NCBI RefSeq assembly: GCF_014643635.1
Contig: NZ_BMJV01000004.1
Coordinates: 310,001-374,000, forward strand
DNA: 64,000 bases
Origin: Salipiger pallidus
GTDB taxonomy: Bacteria; Pseudomonadota; Alphaproteobacteria; Rhodobacterales; Rhodobacteraceae
Direction of reading: 5' to 3'
The notes beneath the pieces were generated by a model. It ran no database searches and was not told the DNA's origin. It saw only the letters and a program-made list of their open reading frames with translations. The stretch's first letter is position 1. Every line of letters starts with the position of its first letter. Below are positions 42,194-49,815 of this stretch, in pieces. Both the position numbers and the translations under genes were made by a program.

Positions 42194-42772
42194 TCAGCGC
42201 AGCCCGTCCGCGCCGGTGATGTCGTCCTTGGTGAGGCCGCCGACCCGAGGGAGGGGGCGACCGGTCTGTTGCAGGGCCACCGCCACCACGATCTCGCCGG
42301 GGCGGGGGGCGTCATTCAGTTGCACACGCATGGCGTCAAAGTGGCTGCGCACATAGGCCGCATCCTTGTGACCCAGCGGCACGTCGAGCACCTCGCCCGC
42401 GCGGCCGATGGCTTTGGAGGAGGGGACCAATGCCTTGCCGCCCCCGATCACCGCCCTCAGCGGGGCGCCGAGTTTCGGGTGCAGCAGCGCGGCGGCATGT
42501 TCCAGTTCGCCCAACTCTCCCACGAGGGCGGCCTTGCCGTAGCCTTCGATGGTGTCGGGTCCGCAGCCGAGGGCCTTCAGCGCCTCTTCTCCCAGCAGCT
42601 GTCCGAGCGCCTCGCCGGTCCCCATGAGTTCCGACAGATCGTCCTCGTAGCGCGCGGCGAAGGGGTTCGCGATGACCGCCGCCGCCAGCGCACGGCGGGC
42701 GCGGGGCGAAACCTCGCGGCCCATCTCAAGCCGCGTCTCCTCGGTCAGGGTGATGAGCTTGCGCAGCTTCAC
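42194..42772 (-). CDS. amino acid synthesis family protein (DUF1185), paralogue A
   Basis: 192 residues from GTG 42772, which overlaps the stop of paralogue B by four bases (GTGA). It is a soluble alpha/beta protein with IEGYGKAALVGELGELEHAA and a closing GGLTKDDITGADGLR that is nearly the same as in paralogue B. No known catalytic motif is visible. The family name is historical, and I know of no proven reaction. Two adjacent, diverged copies suggest a heteromeric enzyme, and their fixed position between a Rieske oxygenase and UPF0280 suggests a step in the same catabolic route. Confidence 0.88.
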   Translation of the reverse strand: MKLRKLITLTEETRLEMGREVSPRARRALAAAVIANPFAARYEDDLSELMGTGEALGQLLGEEALKALGCGPDTIEGYGKAALVGELGELEHAAALLHPKLGAPLRAVIGGGKALVPSSKAIGRAGEVLDVPLGHKDAAYVRSHFDAMRVQLNDAPRPGEIVVAVALQQTGRPLPRVGGLTKDDITGADGLR

Positions 42773-43353
42773 CGCAGCCCGTCCTCGCCCTTGATGGTGT
42801 CCTTGGTGAGGCCGCCGATGCGGGCATGGACACGGCCCCCGGTGGTCATCGCCAGCACCAGAACGATCTCGTTCGGGCGGGGGGCATCTGGGATGCCGAC
42901 CTCGATGGCGTCGTAATGGGTGCGCACATAGGCGGCGTTGGTGTGGGTGATCGGCACATCGAGCCGCGCCCCCGCCGCTCCGACCTTCTTGGTCGAAGGC
43001 ACGATGGCGAGGCTTTTCTCGATGGCGTCGCGCATGGCGTAGCCACCGGGAACGTGCCAGAGCGCGCCATGCTCGATCTCGCCGTTGACGCCGGTGATGG
43101 CGCCCTTGCCGTAGCCTTCGATCAGCGATGCATCACCGCCAAGCGCGTCGATGCACATCTGCGCCATCTCGGCGCCAAGGGGTTCGAGATCCTTCATGAA
43201 GGGGGCGATGTCCTCGACATACTGCCCGGCGAAGGGGTTCTCGATCACCGCCATTGCGGCGGCGCGTTTCGTGGGTGTGTCAGGGGCGGGGCCGCCTTCG
43301 TGGAAGATGGTTTCGACCTGGACGAGGGTCTTGCGGACCTTGACCTCAGGCAT
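42769..43353 (-). CDS. amino acid synthesis family protein (DUF1185), paralogue B
   Basis: 194 residues from ATG 43353, which has GAGGAG eight bases upstream; ATG 43368 is possible. Conserved with paralogue A in IEGYGKGAITGVNGEIEHGA, THTNAAYVRTHYDAIEV and the tail GGLTKDTIKGEDGLR. Unlike A, it starts with a longer lead (VKVRKTLVQVETIFHEGG). The eight-base overlap with UPF0280 and four-base overlap with paralogue A show tight translational coupling, as for subunits of one complex. Function unknown. The repeated GYGK and His-containing segments (EHGALWH) would be the first places to look for active residues. Confidence 0.88.
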   Translation of the reverse strand: MPEVKVRKTLVQVETIFHEGGPAPDTPTKRAAAMAVIENPFAGQYVEDIAPFMKDLEPLGAEMAQMCIDALGGDASLIEGYGKGAITGVNGEIEHGALWHVPGGYAMRDAIEKSLAIVPSTKKVGAAGARLDVPITHTNAAYVRTHYDAIEVGIPDAPRPNEIVLVLAMTTGGRVHARIGGLTKDTIKGEDGLR

Positions 43354-44215
43354 GGGCGGGCTCCTCATGGTGTGCGTCGATGGTGCTGCCGAAGGCGATG
43401 CGCTCTCCGGCTAGGGCAAGGCAGGCGCCGCGGATCAGGCCGCGCCCGATGAAGTCCTGAGCGAGCCTCGCGCCGCTGTCCAGCGCGGCGGTGATCTCCG
43501 ACGGCGTGAGCGGGCCGACATCGGTGGTGACCGGCCGGTCCCCAAGGTCGCTGTCGGGAGCAAGATCGCAGGCGCGCAGGCGGGTGATGGTGGGATGGCC
43601 GGGCAGGTTCACGGCATTGGCGATGAGCGTCGCCGCGACATCCGCCAGCGCCGCGTCCCGCGCCAGAACCGTGACCGCATCGGCGATGCCCAGCGAATGG
43701 GACCGCCCGCGCCAGCCGCTGGTGGCGATGCCGCCGATCCCGTCCTTCGTGCCTATGGTAGCCCGTCCGCCGGGGGCGCGGATGGTGGGATCTTCGCAGA
43801 TCGCCAGCCGGAAGGGGCGCCCGGCGGTCCAGAGCGCGATGTCCCCGCCGTTGTTCACATGTGCGCGTTCGAGCCCGTGACCGGGTGTCAGCATGGCAGC
43901 CAGCACATGGTCCGCAACCGACCCCGCCACCGCCGCCATGGGCGTCACGAAAGCGGGGGCGAAGAGGTCGGCTGCGCTTTGCATCCGCCGGGCCACCTCA
44001 CCTTGCGGCGCGGGGCCGTCCACACGGCGCAGGCGCGGCAGCTCGGCGCAGAGGTCTGTCAGGATGGGCTCGAAGGCATCGCGGGCGCGGGTCAGGGCCG
44101 CCGCGATCGCCTGGGTGGGGCCTTCGGCGCGCAGGATCAGGTCGATGGGCCCGTGGGTCAGGCGTATCCGCCCGTCGCGGGCCACCTGCACGGCGGGAGT
44201 ATCGTGAAAGCTCAT
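43346..44215 (-). CDS. UPF0280 family protein
   Basis: 289 residues from ATG 44215; the longer frame runs into the upstream reductase gene. It matches UPF0280, an ApbE-like-fold family: GPIDLILRAEGP, then FVTPMAAVAGSVADHVLAAM, ERAHVNNGGDIALW with an Asp-Ile pair typical of ApbE relatives, TSGWRGRSHSLGIADAV and TLIANAVNLPGHP. It has no signal peptide, so it is cytoplasmic and unlikely to flavinylate exported proteins. The start overlaps the 6-hydroxynicotinate-reductase-like stop by four bases. The reaction is unknown; the context points to heterocycle catabolism. Confidence 0.88.
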   Translation of the reverse strand: MSFHDTPAVQVARDGRIRLTHGPIDLILRAEGPTQAIAAALTRARDAFEPILTDLCAELPRLRRVDGPAPQGEVARRMQSAADLFAPAFVTPMAAVAGSVADHVLAAMLTPGHGLERAHVNNGGDIALWTAGRPFRLAICEDPTIRAPGGRATIGTKDGIGGIATSGWRGRSHSLGIADAVTVLARDAALADVAATLIANAVNLPGHPTITRLRACDLAPDSDLGDRPVTTDVGPLTPSEITAALDSGARLAQDFIGRGLIRGACLALAGERIAFGSTIDAHHEEPAHA

Positions 44216-45714
44216 GGCTTCGCCGTCCCGAGCGGCCAGGGGCTGCCCTGTTTTGCCGCCTCGCCCCGGCGACCTGACAGGCGGTGGTCGCTTTGGCGCC
44301 CGGTGACGCCCTTCAGCGCCTCCTCGAGCGGCATGACATAATCCATGTGCCCGCCAAGCGCCTGGTAATCGGCACGGGACATGGTGAACTCGATGGGGGC
44401 GACCAGCGCGGGGGTGGGGACATAGCCGAAGGAATTCTTCGGCATTTGCGTCACGTCCGCCATGTAGGTGATCCCCCCACCGGGCCACATCATCACCGGC
44501 GCGCCGCCACAGGTCACGCGGGTGAGCCGCGATTGTACCGAGCGGGTCAGCGACACCGGGTTCTCGGTCACGCCCGACCGCAACGACCCGCCAGCGCCGG
44601 CCATGAACAGCACCGAGGCCAGCGACGGCTCGCAGTTTTCCTCGATCCGCCGGACGGAGGGCAGCAGCCGCTCGGGCATGTCCTTCTGCACCGGGATCAG
44701 GTCTTCGTTCAGCTCGAAATAGGCGGCGTGTTCGCCGGTGGTCGAGACCATGAGAAGCGACAGCCCCGGCCAGGCGTCGGCCTTCCACGTATCAAGAATG
44801 CTCAGCGGATCCGACAGGTCCGTGCCACCCCAGCCGGTGCCCGGCTCGGCCACCTGGAAATAGCGGCCGGGGGTGGAGCGGCGGCCCTTGATGCGGATGC
44901 CCGTGGGCTGCCAGCCGATCACCTTGCCCGCCTGATGTTCCGACATGACGCCGGTGATGTGATCGTCGATCACCACCACCTCGTCCACGAGGCCCTGCCA
45001 TTGAGCGGCGAACATGCCCACGGTGGCGGACCCGCAGCCGACACGCATGCGCTGCTCGGCCACGCCGTTGACGATGGGGGCCTGCCCTGCGGCGATCTGC
45101 AGATCCGCGCCGCCGTCGATTGTAAGCGCCACCTCTTCGCCGTTGCACAGGGCCAGCAGGGTGGCGCAGGTGACGCGGCCTTCCTTCTTGGACCCGCCGG
45201 TCAGGTGATGCACCCCGCCGAGGCTGAGCATCTGGCTGCCGTACTCAGATGTGGTGACATGGCCGATCACCTCGCCATCGCTGCGCACTTCGGCACGTTC
45301 GGCCCCGAGGTGGCGGTCGGTATCGATCTTCACCTTGGCGCCGCAGTAGGAAAAGATGCCTTCGGTCACGACGGTGATCATGTCCGCACCCGCCACGGTC
45401 GAGGCAACGATGAAGGGCGCGGGCTTGTAGTCGGGGTAAGTGGTGCCGGAGCCGACGGCGGTGATGAAGTGCTCGTCCCCGGCCACGATGTCGCCGTCCC
45501 ATTCGCGGTCGAGGAAGGGCACCACGGGCGCATCGGACTTCGACAGGATGGTCAGCGGATCGAGGCGCACCAACTCGCCGCCCTCGTTGGCATAGCGATC
45601 GCAAGCCCCCGCGCGGCCCTCGGCGATATAGCACATCACCGGGCAGGCATCGCAGCGGATCTTCTCGGGCTTGTCCGAGGCGGTACGCTTTGCGGGAGTC
45701 GGTTCGGCCGTCAC
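44212..45714 (-). CDS. 6-hydroxynicotinate reductase homologue
   Basis: 500 residues from GTG 45714, with AGGAG seven bases upstream. The N-terminal iron-sulfur site has Cys21, Cys24, Cys28 and Cys38 in CDACPVMCYIAEGRAGAC. Later landmarks are SYCGAKVKIDTDRHLGAE, GGVHHLTGGSKKEGRVTC, MRVGCGSATVGMF and MMWPGGGITYMADVTQ. Known relatives are ferredoxin-dependent enzymes that reduce 6-hydroxynicotinate to a tetrahydro-6-oxo lactam in reductive nicotinate degradation. It is the first gene of the leftward operon, across the control region from a Mo-hydroxylase. The exact ring compound here is not proven; another pyridine carboxylate would need the same chemistry. Confidence 0.85.
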   Translation of the reverse strand: MTAEPTPAKRTASDKPEKIRCDACPVMCYIAEGRAGACDRYANEGGELVRLDPLTILSKSDAPVVPFLDREWDGDIVAGDEHFITAVGSGTTYPDYKPAPFIVASTVAGADMITVVTEGIFSYCGAKVKIDTDRHLGAERAEVRSDGEVIGHVTTSEYGSQMLSLGGVHHLTGGSKKEGRVTCATLLALCNGEEVALTIDGGADLQIAAGQAPIVNGVAEQRMRVGCGSATVGMFAAQWQGLVDEVVVIDDHITGVMSEHQAGKVIGWQPTGIRIKGRRSTPGRYFQVAEPGTGWGGTDLSDPLSILDTWKADAWPGLSLLMVSTTGEHAAYFELNEDLIPVQKDMPERLLPSVRRIEENCEPSLASVLFMAGAGGSLRSGVTENPVSLTRSVQSRLTRVTCGGAPVMMWPGGGITYMADVTQMPKNSFGYVPTPALVAPIEFTMSRADYQALGGHMDYVMPLEEALKGVTGRQSDHRLSGRRGEAAKQGSPWPLGTAKP

Positions 45715-45753
45715 GTGCGGGCTCCTGTGGCTGGCATGGTGGTCAGGCTATTT

Positions 45754-45767
45754 GTTTGTATACGAAC
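45754..45767. promoter_or_regulatory. operator-like palindrome, leftward promoter
   Basis: GTTTGTATACGAAC is a 14-base near-perfect palindrome (one mismatch pair) lying 40 bases before the reductase start. TTGTATAC-type cores are common sites for GntR-family regulators. The second copy at 45925 suggests one regulator controls both operons. Confidence 0.65.
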
Positions 45768-45924
45768 GCATGTGAGTCGACGTTCTGTCAAGCATGACGT
45801 GTTGCGGCCCGAGGTGGCTCGCGTCGTCTGATGAAGATTTCGGCAAAGCGCCCGACGTGCTATGGTCTGGCCTCACAGGTGGATTGACAGGTTGCGGACA
45901 CTGGGCCTAGCGTTGGGCATCTTC

Positions 45925-45938
45925 GTTTGTGTGCGAAC
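45925..45938. promoter_or_regulatory. operator-like palindrome, rightward promoter
   Basis: GTTTGTGTGCGAAC matches the 45754 site at 12 of 14 positions and lies about 100 bases before the FAD-subunit start. It keeps both outer half-sites (GTTTGT and CGAAC), the part most likely contacted by a dimeric repressor. Confidence 0.6.
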
Positions 45939-46039
45939 AAAGTTTTCTGACGCATGTGAACGCGGATGGCGGTTGCGGGCGATATGGGAATCGCTTCTCG
46001 GCCTGTCATGTTGCAAAGCCATCCTGCCGGGAGATCGCC

Positions 46040-46879
46040 ATGCCGCTGCACCGACCCGAGACTCTGAGCGAGGCCCTGTCGCTTCTTGCGGGCGGGGGTC
46101 GTGCGCTTGGCGGAGGCACTGATCTTTACCCCGCGCTGCGTGATGGCCCACCGCCTGCGGACCTCGTGGACTTGATGAACGTTGCCGGTCTGCGCGGCGT
46201 TTCGCGCGACGGCAATGGCTGGCGCATCGGGGGCGCGACCACCTGGACGGACATCCTGCGCGCGGACCTGCCGCCTGCCTTCGACGGGCTGAAACAAGCC
46301 TCGCGCGAGGTGGGGTCGGTACAGATCCAGAACGCCGGGACCGTGGCGGGGAACCTCTGCAACGCGTCCCCCGCCGCCGATGGCGTGCCCGCGCTGCTGA
46401 CGCTGGAGGCCGACGTCGAGCTCAGCTCGCAAACCGGCACGCGGCGGATGCCTCTGTCGCAATTCATCACCGGGCCAAGGCGCACCGAGCTGGCACAGGG
46501 CGAAATCCTTTCGGCGATCTTCATCCCTGAAACAACGGGTTCCGGAGCGTTCCTCAAGCTGGGCGCAAGGCGCTACCTTGTCATTTCCATCGCCATGGTT
46601 GCTGCCGTGGTCGAGATCCGCGAAGGGCTGATCGTCAGTGCCAAGCTTGCCGCGGGCTCCTGTGCGCCAGTGGCGCAGCGGCTTCGCGGCCTCGAGGCGC
46701 AGCTGGTTGGCAAGCCCGCTCATGACGCCGCCGCCATCATCACCGCCCATGACTTCCCCGAACTCGCCCCCATCGACGACGTGCGCGCCCCTGCCGAATA
46801 CCGCCGCGATGCGGTGGCCGCGCTGACGCTGCGCACGCTCAATGCCGCCATCTCGAAGGAGACAGCCCATGTCGCTTGA
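46040..46879 (+). CDS. molybdenum hydroxylase FAD-binding subunit (CoxM/XdhA type)
   Basis: 279 residues from ATG 46040; the open frame further left is noncoding. FAD-binding motifs are LGGGTDLYPALRDG and GNLCNASPAADGVPALL, with SVQIQNAGTVAG between. The C-terminal CO-dehydrogenase-flavoprotein domain runs from about residue 175. It passes electrons from the iron-sulfur clusters of the partner subunit to an acceptor. The next gene, the fused 2Fe-2S/molybdopterin subunit, starts 11 bases before this stop. Together they form a xanthine-dehydrogenase-family hydroxylase that inserts a water-derived oxygen into an N-heteroaromatic ring. Confidence 0.93.
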   Translation: MPLHRPETLSEALSLLAGGGRALGGGTDLYPALRDGPPPADLVDLMNVAGLRGVSRDGNGWRIGGATTWTDILRADLPPAFDGLKQASREVGSVQIQNAGTVAGNLCNASPAADGVPALLTLEADVELSSQTGTRRMPLSQFITGPRRTELAQGEILSAIFIPETTGSGAFLKLGARRYLVISIAMVAAVVEIREGLIVSAKLAAGSCAPVAQRLRGLEAQLVGKPAHDAAAIITAHDFPELAPIDDVRAPAEYRRDAVAALTLRTLNAAISKETAHVA

Positions 46880-49568
46880 TGCTCCCAACGGCCATATCGG
46901 CCTCACGCTCAACGGCGCCGAGATCACGGTGCCCGCGGACAGCACCATGCGCCTGTCGGAACTGCTTCGCGAGGTGGCCGGGGCGAAGGACGTGAAGGTC
47001 GGCTGCAATGCCGGCGACTGCGGCGCCTGCACGGTGCTCGTGGATGGCAATCCGGTGTGCGCCTGCCTGATGGCGGCGGGGCAGGCTCAGGGCGCGGTGG
47101 TAGAAACCCAATCCGGCCTTGTGGCGGATGATCCCATCGCCGAGCGTCTTGCGCAAAGCTTCCAGCGTCACCAGGCGGCGCAATGCGGCATCTGCACGCC
47201 GGGCATGATGGTCGCCGCCGTAGCGCTGCTGCGCCGGGGCGGAGCGTTAACCTCGGAGGCGGTCGAGGATGCCCTGGGCGGTGTGCTATGCCGCTGCACC
47301 GGATACCGCAAGATCATCGCTGCCGTGCTGGATGCGTCGGACACGGCCCCGCTGGCGGAGGGCGGGGTCGGCGCACCCATCGCGCGGCTGGACGGCTGGC
47401 CCAAGGTCAACGGCGCGGAGCGCTTCGGCGACGACGTGGCGCCTGAGGGCGCGCTGGTGGTGCGGGTGATCCGGTCGCCCTTCCACCGGGCGTCCTTTGC
47501 CTTTGGAGATCTGGATAAGTACCGCGAAGACAATGGGCTGGAGCGCATTCTTCTGGCCGCCGACGTGCCCGGAGAGAACTGTTTCGGCACCATCCCCGGC
47601 TTCGAGGACCAGCCCATGTTCGCCGAAGGCGAGACCCGCTTCAAAGGTGAGGCCATCGCCGCCGTGGTGGGGTCTACCGAGGCGGTCGAGGCCATGCAGG
47701 CCTTCCCGGTGGACTGGACCGAGCTGCCGTCAGTCACCACGCCCGATGGCGCAGGCGATGCGGCGTTGCTGCACGAAAATCGTGCGGGAAACGTCATGTG
47801 CCGGGGAATCGTCAGGCGCGGGGATGCCGCCGCTGCTTTGGCCGAAGCCCCACACCGGGTCGCGGGCGATTTCTCGACCGGTTTTATTGAACACGGCTAT
47901 ATCGAGCCCGAGGCCGCCTCGGCCATCCGCGTTGGAGACCGGCTTGAAATCCGCTGCTGCACGCAGGCCCCCTTCATGAACCGCGACGGCATCGCCCGGC
48001 TCATGGGGCTTGCGCCCGAGGCGATACGCATCAACCCCACGGCCACCGGGGGCGGCTTTGGCTCCAAGCTGGACCTGACGGCACAGCCTTATGTGGCGCT
48101 TGCGGCGTGGCTTCTGAACCGGCCCGTGCGCATCACCTATAGCCGCACCGAAAGCCTCATGTCCTCGACCAAGCGTCACCCGTCAGAGGTGCATATGGAG
48201 ATTGGCTGCGACGCCGAGGGGCGCATCACGGCGGCGCAGTTCGATGGGGTGTTCAACACCGGCGCCTATGCCAGCTGGGGCCCAACCGTGGCGAACCGCG
48301 TGCCGATCCACGCCAGCGGGCCGTACCTCACACCGCATTACGAGGCGAAAAGCGTCGGCATCCACACCAACACGGCCCCCGCCGGGGCCTTCCGGGGCTT
48401 TGGCGTGCCTCAATCGGCAGTGGCGCAGGAACAGCTTTACGACATTATGGCAGACCGGCTGGGTATTGACCGGCTGGAGTTTCGCCTGCGCAACTGCCTG
48501 CGCAACGGTGATCCTACGGTGACGGGCCAGGTGTTCGAACGCGGTATGGGCATCGACGCCTGCCTCGAGGCGCTGAAACCCAGCTGGGACGAGGCTCTGG
48601 CAGAGTGCGCCGCCTTCAACGGGGCGCATGAGGGACGCAAGCGCGGGGTGGGGATTGCCTCGGGCTGGTACGGCTGCGGCAACACCTCGATCTCGAACCC
48701 CTCGACGATCCGCGCCGGGATCACCGCAGAGGGGCAGCTGTTCCTGCATCAGGGCGCGGTGGACATTGGGCAGGGGTCCAACACCGTCATCACGCAGATC
48801 TTCGCGCAGGCGCTTGGGGTCCCGGTGGCGGACATCACGCTGGTCGGCGCGGATACCGACGTGACGCCGGACGCAGGGAAAACCTCGGCCAGCCGCCAAA
48901 CCTATATCACCGGCAATGCCGCCCGGCTTTGCGGCGAAGCGCTCCGGGCGCAGATCCTGCGACTGGGCAATGTCTCCAACGATGCCGTGATCTCGCTGGA
49001 CGGAGGGCTCACGCTGACCGACGGCGAGGCCACGGTGACGGTCCCGCTGATGGGCGAGGGTTACGCCATCGAGGCGGTGGAAAGCTACGATCCACCCACC
49101 ACGCCGCTCGACGAGAACGGGCAGGGCGATCCCTACGCGGTCTTCGGCACCGCGGCGCAGCTGTGCGTGGCCGAGGTGGACCTTGCCCTCGGGACCACCA
49201 AGCTCATCCGCATCGTCGCGGCGCATGACGTGGGCCGTGCGATCAACCCGCTGCTGGTCGAAGGCCAGGTGGAAGGCGGTGTCGCACAGGGCATCGGCCT
49301 TGCGTTGATGGAAGAGTTCCTGCCGGGCCGCACGGAGAACCTGCACGATTACCTCATTCCGACCATCGGCGACGTGCCACCCATCGACACGCTCATCATC
49401 GAGAGCGGCGACATGCATGGCCCATACGGTGCCAAAGGATTGGGCGAGCATTGCCTCATCCCCACCGCGCCCGCTGTGCTCAACGCCATCGCCCATGCCA
49501 CCGGCGCACGCATCCACCATCTTCCAGCGACGCCCGACAGGGTTCGTGCGGCGATCCGGGCGCTGTGA
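46869..49568 (+). CDS. molybdenum hydroxylase, fused [2Fe-2S] and molybdopterin subunit
   Basis: 899 residues from ATG 46869 (AAGGAGA upstream). Residues about 8-155 are the two-cluster ferredoxin domain: Cys46/51/54/66 in CNAGDCGACTVLVDG and onward, and Cys106/109 with Cys141/143 in QCGICTPGMM and LCRCTGYRK. The molybdopterin domain follows, with TGGGFGSKLDL, GAFRGFGVPQ, DIGQGSNTVITQIFAQAL and the catalytic Glu in GPYGAKGLGEHC. It hydroxylates carbon next to ring nitrogen in purines, nicotinate, isoquinoline and similar compounds. Fusing the iron-sulfur and Mo parts while keeping FAD separate is one of several known arrangements. The actual substrate is not readable from sequence. Confidence 0.93.
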   Translation: MSLDAPNGHIGLTLNGAEITVPADSTMRLSELLREVAGAKDVKVGCNAGDCGACTVLVDGNPVCACLMAAGQAQGAVVETQSGLVADDPIAERLAQSFQRHQAAQCGICTPGMMVAAVALLRRGGALTSEAVEDALGGVLCRCTGYRKIIAAVLDASDTAPLAEGGVGAPIARLDGWPKVNGAERFGDDVAPEGALVVRVIRSPFHRASFAFGDLDKYREDNGLERILLAADVPGENCFGTIPGFEDQPMFAEGETRFKGEAIAAVVGSTEAVEAMQAFPVDWTELPSVTTPDGAGDAALLHENRAGNVMCRGIVRRGDAAAALAEAPHRVAGDFSTGFIEHGYIEPEAASAIRVGDRLEIRCCTQAPFMNRDGIARLMGLAPEAIRINPTATGGGFGSKLDLTAQPYVALAAWLLNRPVRITYSRTESLMSSTKRHPSEVHMEIGCDAEGRITAAQFDGVFNTGAYASWGPTVANRVPIHASGPYLTPHYEAKSVGIHTNTAPAGAFRGFGVPQSAVAQEQLYDIMADRLGIDRLEFRLRNCLRNGDPTVTGQVFERGMGIDACLEALKPSWDEALAECAAFNGAHEGRKRGVGIASGWYGCGNTSISNPSTIRAGITAEGQLFLHQGAVDIGQGSNTVITQIFAQALGVPVADITLVGADTDVTPDAGKTSASRQTYITGNAARLCGEALRAQILRLGNVSNDAVISLDGGLTLTDGEATVTVPLMGEGYAIEAVESYDPPTTPLDENGQGDPYAVFGTAAQLCVAEVDLALGTTKLIRIVAAHDVGRAINPLLVEGQVEGGVAQGIGLALMEEFLPGRTENLHDYLIPTIGDVPPIDTLIIESGDMHGPYGAKGLGEHCLIPTAPAVLNAIAHATGARIHHLPATPDRVRAAIRAL

Positions 49569-49815
49569 GCATGAGCGAAAGCCTTGGCGCGGCGAAGAGG
49601 CGCAAGCGGCCGGATTGGCCCGGCTTGTGCGCTATGAACACGAACCGTCTCAGCGCCGATGCGCCAATGGGATGGCCTCATGAAGATACCCCGGTGAGCC
49701 GGGCCATTGCCCAAGCGGCCCTCGCGATGACGACGGGGCGCCCGGCTCGTTTCACCAAGCTCGCGCCCTGTCCCGCATGTTCGAGATTTCAGATGACACC
49801 GAAAAGGCCCCGCAG

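Larger units (their letters stand above)
45715..46039. other. divergent control region of the N-heterocycle cluster
   Basis: The 325 bases separate the leftward reductase operon from the rightward Mo-hydroxylase operon and hold no gene. The region contains two near-palindromes (45754-45767 and 45925-45938), each followed by the direct repeat ACGCATGTGA (45766-45775 and 45950-45959). It is more AT-rich than the flanks, as expected for back-to-back promoters. Confidence 0.75.
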
